From Xiphydria camelus (Eukaryota > Arthropoda > Insecta > Hymenoptera > Xiphydriidae), in NCBI GenBank assembly GCA_963678675.1, contig OY783196.1:23414827-23478826 (forward strand): DNA of 64,000 nt, read 5' to 3'. The position numbers were made by a program, and so were the translations under genes. Numbering within the stretch: position 1 is the stretch's first letter; each line of letters begins with the position of its first letter. Below are positions 25,334 through 36,786 of this stretch, piece after piece. The notes under the pieces were generated by a model. It saw only the letters and a program-made list of their open reading frames with translations. It searched no databases and was not told the origin of the DNA.

Positions 25334-28300
25334 TGCGATCAAAGATAGATCCCACAACAGGAGCACTCGGCAAGAACTCTATAACGTTTCACGGGCAAGT
25401 GAATATCCAGAATCCAGAGATACTCTCCTCGCTTTTCGTTAAATATCCTCCGTTTCTTTCTTTTTCCTTTTTCAATCATACATTATAAGTAGTATCGCGT
25501 CAGCGCGATTATGCATGTCACAGGCTGCGTGGTGGTATTGGTGGACCAACCATAATCGGCGTATACGATTTAAATTAATCTTTACCCTCGCCTTTACCCT
25601 CAATAGAAAATTACGATATCGGTCGAAGGAATGCGTGACTAAATAGCGGCTTTTTCTTCAAGGCAAAAAAAGCCCGTTTATTACAATTGTCATTCGTGCA
25701 GATTACTTTATTCCAAAATCTTAAAATGCAACACCCGATAGGATTTATACGATTGATGAGTACTAATCGCAGAGGTGTAATAATCGTCCTAAAAAGCGAA
25801 TGATTTTTTCCAATTGAAATAACAACCATTGTCGATGAAAAGCTTCAATTTGATTCAAATTATAAAACTACATCGATTTTAAAGTATATTATAAAAATGG
25901 GATTCTATTTATTTTTCTCAAGTATGCAAAATCTGATAATAATCAGGAGACTCGAGAGCTAACATAAAGAATGTTACGGTAATCTCTTTGTATAGGTTTA
26001 GAAAATTTGTAAACAATTACATACGTGATTTGATGTCGCTAAATTTTCTTCTATAATATTTGAATATTAATGGTATCAGATCATACCAACAAGATAAGAC
26101 AGCCAGGGGTAATGTGAACAATTCAGGTAAACTGAAATTTATAGATTATTTCGGCTTTATAGCAATTCGAAAGAAAGTATTCACGTAGAATATTTAATTT
26201 TGTTTATAGAACAAAATGGAAATGTAAGTTACATAGATTTCCTGATATTTTGTTAAAATCGGGAAAATTCAATTTCAACATTTGAAATCATAAATATATA
26301 AGTAATTAATTTCAATTATGTGATATATCTTTATGGCATAGATAGCATTGATTTGATTTCTTTTTAAGTACAGTAGGTCTTCAGTTTATGAGATATAATC
26401 TCATGTTTATTTAATTACGTGTTGGTATATGGTTTTCATAATAAAAAAAGCTTGGCGACGGTCATTTGGGGCAGAGATCGGGGCAAAGTGTACAAGATCG
26501 CATAGTGGCGTTGCGTCTTTTGCATGATATGACTTGTTTGTAACCTCATTTTAAAAGCCCGGCGCTAGCTGTACCGGTTAGTCGATTGGATCTTTGACAT
26601 GGATATTGTGTTTTAGAAAGGTAATTCCATCGCTATTATCTTGTAGCAAGTATATTCAGATTTCCATTCTATGTTTATTTCTCGAGTTTTACGCAATGAT
26701 TTCTTTGCCCCCCTCCCTATATGCACATATGTATATCTTATATCATTATGAGGTAGTATTCATTTTTGCGCAATACATCAGCACGAATCACTATTCATTT
26801 AAAAATAAGTAATTAGATAACTAAAATTGGGTCAAGTTAATTGAATATTGCAGCTTTACTGTAAGCCAGTATAAGCTAGTATAGTATATCATGATAACGA
26901 TGGCTATATCCCATTTTCCCTTACCAAAAACAAAAATCAATATATTACGTACGCTATACTGAAAATGAAAATGTGACGCTTTGATACCTAGTACAAAATT
27001 ACTCACTAATTTACTAAAACCATCGAAAATTTTATGTAATATTCAATAATGTCATTTCAGATTTCCATGAAACTGCAGTTTCTTAGGATGGCGATAGCCC
27101 GAGGACAAATTTTACCTATTTTCAATAATATTTAAATAAAAAAATTTACTAAACATTTTCCCGCGCCATATTGCTCTTACCACCTCTACTTCCGTTCTCA
27201 ATACGAAGCGATAAACTGTGACAAGCAAAGGCCAAAATAATCGGTATCTGTAAAGTCAAAAGGTGAAAGGATAAGCTTTTGTGTCACACGCTATTTTATC
27301 AATAGTCATTATGATTAGTGATGCAATCTTTAGACCTACTTTGCAGTAGAAACACGTGATGCAATGAGTCTTTAGGAAATACCTTAAACCTGATTATATA
27401 TTTTATTCGTTTCCTATACACTTCCAATACTTAGGTGACAATGGAAGCATTGCTAAGTAGTAAAATCTTAAATGAACCGTCATATTATCAATTTTATAGT
27501 ATCGCTATTATCTTCGATTCGTAATGATTTTCGATGCTACTTTTATAATGGGCATAAAGTTATTATAACGATATGTGTGTGACGCAATTCAATGGTTACT
27601 ACTTCATGAGAATGAACTGCATCTTTCAATATCATTTTTCAAAAATTGTTCCATTACTCTCTAGTTCGTTGAAAACTGTTCCTGTTGACTTCCGCATCTC
27701 GCCGGTCATGAATGGCGAATGCATTTCCCATGGCCTTCTTTCTTGTCGGATTGTCGATCGGTAGCGGTTTTCAACTTTCTCCTCCATTTCCGCCGATAGC
27801 TCGATCCATGAAACATGTGTAGCAATTCGAGCTGTCGCTGAATCACTCGGGATGCCTGTCTCCCTCGTGGAAAATCGTCGCTTCCGCTTTTAAGCATTGC
27901 TAATTACTCCAACTTGTTCGTAGAAAGTTATTTGCTCGATGGACATCCAACTATCGCATTTCGAGTAGTTGTTTATCACCGTCGTAAATTTACTACTTCT
28001 CTAATTTTTATCGCATATTTTTCGTCACTATTGATTGACACAATTATCTAATTGCCAATACATTTCCAAATTGTACCGGTAACTTAAATATAGGCAATAT
28101 AAAATATAATTATTTAATATAACAATTTATAAGTATCTAAGATTGTTCGTAAAATCACTGCACATCTTTGTCCGTTGCGTCTCATTATTTATAAAGAACA
28201 CCCGCGCACGTACCCGCGGTAATTTATGCTTCTTCCATATTATTTCACGGTTAAAATAATACTTTAATCTCGTTCGAAAGATGAGAAAAAAATTGATTCA

Positions 28301-28427
28301 GTTTCATTTGATATTTGAATGATAATGTAACTATTTAATAATAATAATAAGTTTGAATTCAATTTAAATGAAAAGTAAATAATTTTAATGTACGTAGTTT
28401 CTCTCGCGGATCACTTTTTCTTCACAA
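25334..28427. other. Intergenic, no gene seen
   Basis: AT-rich DNA between the AKR B start and the 3' end of the 325-aa gene. AKR B's promoter should lie in the first few hundred bases. Open frames at 25611-25829, 26594-26812 and 27573-27897 are short, overlap on opposite strands and show no motif. Confidence 0.5.
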
Positions 28428-29405
28428 TTATTTAAATAAAATATGTATTCCTGTCGGGATACAATAAGCCAAATTAATAGCAACTGGATATAGGACTATG
28501 CTCGTACAATAAAAAATTACCCACAACCAGCCATAGCACAACGGACAGTGGATTTTGTTGCAACAGTGACCGGATTGGGCAGATTCTGAGATACTAGTGC
28601 AGCTTTCGCAATCCCAATAAAAACTTGTATCGCCGTCAAGGGAATCCGATGGTTCGGTATCGCTGGGCGTGGCTGGGTTGAACGTATTCCTTGAAACTGC
28701 AGTGTTACATCTTCGGACTACTTTTTCTGAGTCTTCGCCATTAATAAGAAGCAATAATGCACATTCCGTGCAGACGTTCTCGAATTCCTTTCTCATATGC
28801 TCCTTACAATATCCGAAACAGTCTTTCTTCTTAACATTTGTTTCCATACGAAGATCACTGCTGGATGTGACTACCTCTTCAGCGAATAGATCATTTCCAG
28901 ATTCTCCCTCTGTTTTCTCCTCGCAAGTATCTCGAATATTGCTGTCGAATAATACTCGGGATACGTCCGAACGACTCTTTACCCTTCGAAAGATCAGAAA
29001 CCTTACGACATTCAAAACAACTCGCTTCATAGCATATTTTGGGAAATTTCGTGAAGTCGAGCTTTTCGATGTTGAAGCGTTACAACAATTCGGCGTAGCT
29101 TTACCGTCGATGACTCCCCGCCGCCTTTTGATTAAATTCAGGAGCATCGAAACGGCGTCTTTTTCTTCGAAATACAAGAGATTTTCCAAATCGTTCCTTA
29201 TGATTTGAAGATTTTTGTCAGAAAGGACGTCTTTGAAATTTTGCACCATCGGTCCGTGATCGATCTTGAGGATGATGCAACCGATCATAGTCAAAATTAG
29301 ATTCACCACTGGAACGAATATACTATTTTCTTCAGATTGCATGTATTCGTCGATAAAATGCCACGGACCGATAGGCGAACGGGAAGGATCCGAAAAGGTT
29401 GCCAT
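28428..29405 (-). CDS. Unknown protein, two membrane segments, 325 aa
   Basis: A single uninterrupted frame of 325 codons from ATG at 29405 to TAA at 28428; I do not recognise it. A hydrophobic segment lies at residues 29-48 (IFVPVVNLILTMIGC), and a longer one at 293-318 near the C-terminus. Just before the latter is a Cys cluster, CCNKIHCPLC at 281-290. The middle (about 100-270) is polar with scattered Cys, including a KKKDCFGYCKEH patch. The length in AT-rich DNA and the ordered composition argue for a real gene, though an additional upstream exon is possible. It lies downstream of the 792-aa gene on the same strand. Confidence 0.65.
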   Translation of the reverse strand: MATFSDPSRSPIGPWHFIDEYMQSEENSIFVPVVNLILTMIGCIILKIDHGPMVQNFKDVLSDKNLQIIRNDLENLLYFEEKDAVSMLLNLIKRRRGVIDGKATPNCCNASTSKSSTSRNFPKYAMKRVVLNVVRFLIFRRVKSRSDVSRVLFDSNIRDTCEEKTEGESGNDLFAEEVVTSSSDLRMETNVKKKDCFGYCKEHMRKEFENVCTECALLLLINGEDSEKVVRRCNTAVSRNTFNPATPSDTEPSDSLDGDTSFYWDCESCTSISESAQSGHCCNKIHCPLCYGWLWVIFYCTSIVLYPVAINLAYCIPTGIHILFK

Positions 29406-29628
29406 ATCGAATTAATTGCAGTTAGAGTTATTTTATTATTTAAAATGATTTTGACCGTATTTTAATTTAAAACGAAAACAGTTTAGTCGAGATAAAATTC
29501 GCGTTGAAACTTTCGAATTCGTCTAGTTTAGGAGCCAAGAGTACCCGTACTGATTTGGTTTTGGTATCAATTATCGTAAGCGGATTTCTTGTTATAAGTT
29601 TTTCATTATTTACCGTATGAATATAAGG

Positions 29629-29855
29629 GTCGCACGTAAGCTTCAAAAGTCACAGATACACCGACCGACGTGGATATTAACGTTGATGTCGGATTAGAAT
29701 CAACAGGAAGTTTACAGTGGGATAAAATTAGTCCCGAGACTTGCTTAGATAATAATCAAGACGGGACTCTATGCGATTCAAACAGCATTATAAGGAAAGT
29801 GCGCGAACTATTTATGAAGAGGTGCTACATTATAATTAAACAAATTTCAGTATAA
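29629..29855 (+). CDS. Doubtful small plus-strand exon
   Basis: An open frame of about 70 codons follows possible acceptors near 29654 and reads TPTDVDINVDVGLESTGSL onward to TAA at 29855. The composition is protein-like, but there is no start codon in good context and no upstream exon I can join. It could be the last exon of a short divergent gene, or chance. Confidence 0.15.
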
Positions 29856-31289
29856 TATGAAAGGTGGTTTGCTTGTCTTATATTCTATTAATATATGTAG
29901 AAGGTAGTTTGCAAATTTCAATGGTAATGTCGTACTGGTAACGTGTGAAATTTTTCTCATAATTGGCATTCTTTATTCATAAATAATTTAGTACATAATT
30001 TATCAATACAATTATTTCATACATACATCTCACACTTTTAAAAATTATTATTGTATACCTATACGACATATCCTAAAAAGTAAACCATAGAAATATGAGT
30101 TACATTCTGGTAGAAAGCGCTAGGTATTAATTTTGGAATTTTTCCGAGTATTATTCACGATGGAATTTTCTATATTATATTTTCTAGATGATTTTATAGT
30201 CAATTTTTTATTCATTAAAATGGTCGAAATGATAATCATCTAAATCAAAACGAAGACCAATCAAAATCAGTGAAATCAATTATTATAGAAAGCTGTAGGT
30301 AATCTGACGCAGGATTATTCATTCCTTAATGGATAATCCTTTGACCTACTAAAATTGGGCCATATAGCTGATCATGCGATTAAATGACTCGGTTTTACTG
30401 CAATTTATATTTTAATACATTTCTTATAAATAAATACTATCAACGATAAAATTGAGAAAAAGTAGGTGAACTCTAACATCCTAATAGAAGATCTTACTCA
30501 TTTCGGATGTTCGTATATGGAACATTTCAATGCCAAATCGAACAGCGTTTACCACTGACCCCTCTTAATTTCATCACCGTTTCTTCATCATATTTTTGGG
30601 TTAGAAACTTTTCAACATTTTCTTCCGATTTGTATCTCTATTAATATTTGCCTTATGAATCTTTCAATATCTATAATTTCTACAAATCTTCAAATTCTCC
30701 ATGTACCTACATGTATGCATTTCAAAATGAATAATTTGATGCAATTCTTTTACTATTTTTTCATAAATATTGAACAATTTATAGCTTAAAAACTAACAGA
30801 GATATAAATCTAAAGAGAAAATTGACCAAGTATTTCTGCTAAAAAAAAGTATAATAAAAAGTCAGTGAAAAAGTCGTGAGAGGTCGATGACAATCGCTGT
30901 CTGAGTTAACATGGTCAAAGAACGCCACAAATTTATAATCTGTTGAAAAAGTAAACAAGTCTTCTATTGAAAATTAGTTAACGAAATAGATTTCTTACGT
31001 ACATCCACTAGCACGAGATATCTTAATGAACCAAATTTCTTGTTCACCTTGTAATCTCACAAAATAAAAAGTATTACGCGAAGCATGTGGTATATGTATC
31101 CATTGGACGCGCGCTATCACTTATCGTGCACAGTCAAGCAATGATTATTCGCACATTCGAAATTTACGAAATGAGATGAAATTTAAGTTCAATAATGCAG
31201 CTGCTTTATACTTGAAATTATACTAAAGTTATATAACAGTGGACATCGCGAGGGATTTGTAACGACTATCAAATAGTTCCGATACATCT
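29856..31289. other. Intergenic, no gene seen
   Basis: AT-rich, without open frames of note. It should contain the 3' UTR of the 792-aa gene and the promoter of the 325-aa gene. It includes a fragment near 30518-30560 (GGAACATTTCAATGCCAAATCG) resembling the end of the 18.7-kb transposon. Confidence 0.45.
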
Positions 31290-34200
31290 TCAATATTCCA
31301 GGCTGTCGTCGTCACTCTGAGAAAAAGAACGGCTCAATATTTCAAGACTTTTGTTAGTTTCGCAAATTTGGGCGCGATGATTCGGTCGGGGAATTTTCGA
31401 GATTGGTTTCAGCCTCCCTCCTAGTGGCAAATTCCACGATACCGATCTCGCGAATCTATTATCAAATATCAGTCTGTTCCTCTGCGACAGAAGGCTACTC
31501 GTACATCTTTGGCGTCTAGGAATCAATTGCTCTTTCATTTCTCTACCGTTTCCTGAAGTGGAACCGATGTTTCCCGCGTCTGCAGACTTGTCCTCGTTGA
31601 CGGTGACGTACGAGTACAGTTGGGATGCGTCCGGCTTATTATCCTCGCTATCGAGTTTCTCTTTTTCGTCCTCCGCAGAATCGGATACCTCGTTCTTCGA
31701 AGAATCGTATACCTCGTCATTCGATCCGATATCGGAAACATTATAGTTTAAGATTGAGTTCAGACCTGATGAGGTATTCTGGTAGCCCGAATCGTTGGGC
31801 AAACGATTCTGCTCCGGAGATGAAGTCGAACGACGAATATTATGAACTTTCAAATTGTTTTCCATACTGCGTTGTAGACCCTTGCTGCTACTCGTGTTGG
31901 CTTCTTCCGCAGTGATGTTGGAAATGTCAAGTTCCTCCAAGAGGAAGCTCGTATTGATCGAGGAGACATTTTTGCCGAGGTCGGGTAAGCTTTTATCCTT
32001 TGGGAGGGAAAGATCCGATGGGTCTATCGAATCATTGTCGTCGCATGGATCGAATGACTCATTTGGGAGACATTCTTGCAAATCAGCTCCCTTCGCCTCG
32101 TCTTGAAATGATGTTTCATCCTTCGGTTGTGATCCTCTTTCGTCGGAAGAAATTTGGTCCTCGTTAGCTCCTTCGATGTCGCTTGCCACGTCTCGCTGCT
32201 GAGTTCTGCCGTTGGTGTTGTTGGCTTTTTCCGCAGTGATACTGGATATTTCCAGTTCCTCCAGAGGAACACTCGAGATCATTGAGGAAACTCTTTTAAT
32301 GGAGCCGCCAAAGTTTTCCCCTATCAAGAAAGGAACGCCAGATCCGTCTATTACATCATCGTCGTACTGCTGATTGGGCTGGTCGTTCGGGACGGAGTCG
32401 TTGGAATTTAATTCCTTCCCCTCGCTTTGTAATAATTCTTCTTCGTTTAGTTGCGATTTTAGTTCATCGACAATAGCTTGCTCTTCATTGACGTCTTCCG
32501 TATCGCTGGTGTCCGTAAAATCGACGAACACGTCGGTCTCCGATTCTTCTTCATTGTTCTCCAAATGCGATTTTCGATTAGTTACGTCTGTAATCACGAG
32601 ACGATCCATGTCATCGACGATATCTTCCGGAATAGATGTACAGGTCAGGTCCATGTCGAATCCACTGCAGTCACCTTGTTCGTTTAGTTTATCCATCGAA
32701 ATCTCCAAATCATCCTGCCGACCTTGCTTAATTTCGATCTTGTCGGAGGCGTATTTTTCCGAATTCGGCGGAGAGATCTCCATATCCATCACTTTGCAGT
32801 CGCTCCGCTGTTCTATTTCTTCCATTGAGATTTCCAGATCGTTTTGAATCTTATCGTCGTAGTCTTCGAAGACGATATTTTTCTCAAACAGTGGCAAGGA
32901 GACATCCATGTTCAAATCTTTCGTGTCACCGCGAAAAAATTCACTGTCGTTCGTACCCTCCTCATCCTCGACGGTAACGATGTTTCTTTGATCCTTCGAA
33001 ATATCCTCCGAGGAACGCGTATCCAACGAGAAGAAAGACGCATCCGATGTCGAGTCTACTTCCTTCCAACTGTTCTCCGCCAAAAGTTTCTCGCCCGGCC
33101 TTTCCTTCGTCGAGTCGACCCCAGAGAAGCATGGTTCCATGGATACGAATGAGCCACTCGTGACCGATTCTGCATCTCGTTCCTGCCGAGGTGGATTGGC
33201 CGTTATTACGTCAAAAGTGGTATTAAGCGCGTGTACGTCACGTTCGGGTGCACATCCTTTGTCCTTTTGCGAATACACCGCCCCGTCCGTCACCTCGAGA
33301 TTATCAGGGTACACGTGGACGGGGCCGAAGAGCTTATTTTTCCAAGATAGTTCCGAGCCTCTGTCCTTGAAGAAATTGATTTGGTTGCGTTTTTTCGGAA
33401 ATCTCTTCTTCGTCTTCCGAGCTGCAGAGCTGACGTTAGCTTGTCTCGAATCCTCCGATACGTTTTCCGGCTTTGAGGTTTCTTCGGTGCTAGGATCCGA
33501 AACGCTGTTACGAAGCTTCCTAACCATCGAGAAAAGCTTCAATTCGGTGAAAAACTTTTTCGTCTTTGATCCTAGAGTTTCCAGATGGGGTGATTCAATT
33601 TCATTGCGTTTTGGCGACGTCGATTTTGGTCGTGGGCTAAGGTCGAGTCTGAAATAGCGCGCAGTAAAACATATGGATAAAGACCTAGTAAGGCTGAATA
33701 AATTATCGAATGGTAAATAAATATAGGTTTAGAGAAGATTGGAGCAAAGTAAGAGCATTTTCAGTTATTTGACGGCTGATCATATCACTGTAACAAGGAA
33801 CTAGATTATGTCATTCTGTTTGTCTACTCCTCTTCTACAGCGTTATTATGATTTTTTTTGGTATTCGAAGCTATTCCAGTGTATGAGTATTAAGCTAAAG
33901 GTGTACTCTCGGCCTTACGGATTCTGTCGTTGGTGACTTTTGAAAATGTCATTTTCAAACACATTAGGCAATGTACAATTAATTCTCATGCTCTTGTTAG
34001 CTACGGCAGCGTTTGCCCTGGTAATTGAAAGCATGAGAATTGATTGATTATTGGTTAATACATTTAAAAATGACAGTCTAAAAAGTCACCAACGACAGAA
34101 TCCGTGACGATCGGAATATCTAAGGCGTGTAAAAAAAACCACTGTATTGATTTTCAATACGACTATACCACTACGATATCACATACGAACACCAATTATT

Positions 34201-34623
34201 CCGACGCCGGATACTCGAGCAGCCGGTTATCTAAATTGCACTGGCGGATGACACGATAAAGAGTTTATGATTTATCGGCTCGTAAAAGTTGCCTATTTAA
34301 AGCAATGCGAAAAATTGATAACTTTTTACTAACTATGGACCACATTTTTTGTTCTATGTACTATTTCAGAGCCTTTCGTTAATCAATTTTCAATAAATAA
34401 TTAACCCTGTTTATTTGTATCGTACGTCCGCTTATCTTCAACAAATTAATTACGCCAATCCCTTCCCTTCTGTTGAATTTAGATAGACAATACGTTCTAC
34501 GTATTTCAACGTTCTAGCTTATAAAAATTGAAATGAATACATTACTGTTTCAACACAGTGGAAGAGAATGTCAAAGAGATTAGGAAGAAAATGGGGTACT
34601 TACGATTTAAAAACGTGATTCAT
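31290..34623 (-). CDS. Acidic low-complexity protein, 792 aa
   Basis: I do not recognise this protein. Exon 1 (34604-34623) encodes MNHVFK and two bases of a split Ser codon before a GTAAGT donor; exon 2 (33648 down to 31290) carries the rest, giving 792 aa with matched phase. The N-terminal ~110 residues and C-terminal ~90 are basic. The centre is very acidic, with runs such as EEESETD. Two degenerate internal duplications are visible: DLEISMEEIEQ and DLEISMDKLNE (about residues 277 and 320), and LEELEISSITAE and LEELDISNITAE (about 470 and 578). No known domain, membrane segment or signal peptide is seen; it is probably intrinsically disordered. A nuclear or cytoskeletal scaffold role would be speculation. 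Confidence 0.75.
33916..34106. repeat. Hairpin MITE in intron of the 792-aa gene
   Basis: CGGATTCTGTCGTTGGTGAC at the left is matched inverted by GTCACCAACGACAGAATCCG at the right, with further partial pairing inside (TTCTCATGC and GCATGAGAA). About 190 bp, non-coding, inside intron 1 (33649-34603). Confidence 0.75.
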
Positions 34624-36786
34624 TTTAACGTTCAGTGATGGATCGTTAAAAATACTGTTAAGAATATAAAAGACACAGCACGAACACCTATCGAAACGAA
34701 GCAGCTAACGGTTACAGGTAATCTGTTAGAGGTTTCTTAGAGAAACTCGAAAGTTTTTTCTACTTTAACATTGAAAGGACTTTCACTGTATTCGAATTCC
34801 ATCAACATTGTGAACCGGATAGATACAAACGGAAAATAACGGGTATAGAGTTTCTCGACAAGTAGTATTTATACCATTACTTATATTAATATAGACTGAT
34901 CGCTTGATAATAATTGATATACATGTGCAGATAATTCGTCGGATAAATTGTACCGATATTTCTGCATGTAAAAGAAACCTAAATGCTATTTCCTTGTTGT
35001 GTGAGAAAAATTAACTACTGCATTCAGTCGAGTCGACGATCTCATTCGTTTTGATGGAATAAACAATGGAAAATACCACGAGGGCAAAAGATTCCACGTG
35101 CAACGTGTCTGATATAATTTCATCCGGAATGACAGACAGAGAAGTTTCGTGCAATGCTACTTGCGCCAGAGAGAGATGTCCAATTTGATTCGATTGAAGA
35201 ATTTGATTGGATGAATCATGCGTGTAGGGTGACCATCGTCCTCTGCCTACGCGGAGTTCTATATATACGGTGAGTCAAAATATGAATTGTTTGATTTTGA
35301 ATACCATTAAAATGAAAAATATATTATATCGGAATATTCATGGCAATTCTCAAAAAATAGTTTGTACTGACAAAATTAACAAATAATCGAAATAATATCA
35401 AAAATAAGCTGTGGATTATGTAGTGAATATTTATGAACTCAATTAGCGGAATGTTAGAAACTGTAGCACAGAAATAAGCCATTTATCTAAGCATCGAATA
35501 ACTAGATCATCAATTATTTAAACTAACGCGTGGATTTAATTTTAAATAGTTTCGCTTCATCATTTCATGGAAGACTTTCTAATTTAAGAAGAAAAAAAAA
35601 GAAACGACCGTTTTCATTTTTTAATCAAATATTTTGTTTTTATTAATTGGCTTTCGGAGAACAATCGATGAATAATTATTTCCGATTCACTTTATTGTAC
35701 GATAATTTATTCGGAAACCTCGATTATCCGAATTTTGTTGTCGGCTAATTATAGTGTAACTAAATAGTTTCTCTCTGTAAATGAATTGAAAGAAATCCAC
35801 GTCTAATATTTAAGTAATTAACGCAAATAAAACGCGATTAAGTTTAACTTGCATGATGAGCACGTCATTGACCCACCCTATATATGGTACCAGAGTTCCA
35901 CGCCAAGCTTTAAAATTTTCCACTTGCCAAATCAACGCATAATTGGATAGTTAAGCGACGGCAAAGCCTCACAGCATGAGCATGGGTGTGGGATGGTAAT
36001 TGCTCAAAGAGGATCCCCTCTCGCTAATTTGTCGTGTATAAAACTTTTCTATTATATTGTTAGGTACGTAGTACTCATAAATCCTAGTATGCTATTGCAA
36101 GGAAATTGCTAGTGTTAATATAAGGTTACATCAGGATCCTTTGTGGAAAAATACCACCAACGGATGACGATAAACCATCTAAGTTGAACTCTCTATGAAG
36201 CAATTATGGTAAAGATAAACTTTTAAAGAATCTGTACTGTGTGAAGCACTTTATAGGAAATGTTTAGGAATTACTATTTATAATTAATGATGATATTATA
36301 AATCAGTAATTCATAACAAAATATTTAATTGGTGGCAAATCATTAATATAATGTTAATATAATAATAATATACTATAAGACATAAGCTTTTATGAGACCG
36401 ATGCCGAGTAAGCTCATGTAATTGAAATAGACCTTATCTATATCTTCTGTATAACGTTACTTATGTCTCATGTAGTCGAAGTACTAAACAGTCAATGTAG
36501 AGATTATTTTAAGGTGTGAAGAAAATAATAAAACAGTACAATATCATTTTAATGCTTCATTTACTTAACCAATGTACCTACATTACTGTTAAAGAAAAAG
36601 TATCGAACTACCGTTAAATTATAGATGAATGTTTTCAATTGTGTTATTAAATAGAACGGCAATTGATGGGTACAAAAAATAAAAAAAGATAGTGTAGTTT
36701 AGAAAACTGGAATGCTTATAGTCAAATCACATTTACAATGTTCTTCATGATTATTTTCAGTTACATGAGACAGCTGGCAAAAGGAT
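34624..36786. other. Intergenic, no gene seen
   Basis: AT-rich DNA upstream of the 792-aa gene and downstream of AKR C. No open frame of substance, RNA gene or clear repeat could be made out. Confidence 0.5.

Noticed and set aside
31535..33657. Several plus-strand frames of 60-170 codons opposite the 792-aa gene.
   Set aside because: They are Ser-rich antisense shadows of acidic codons in the real gene.
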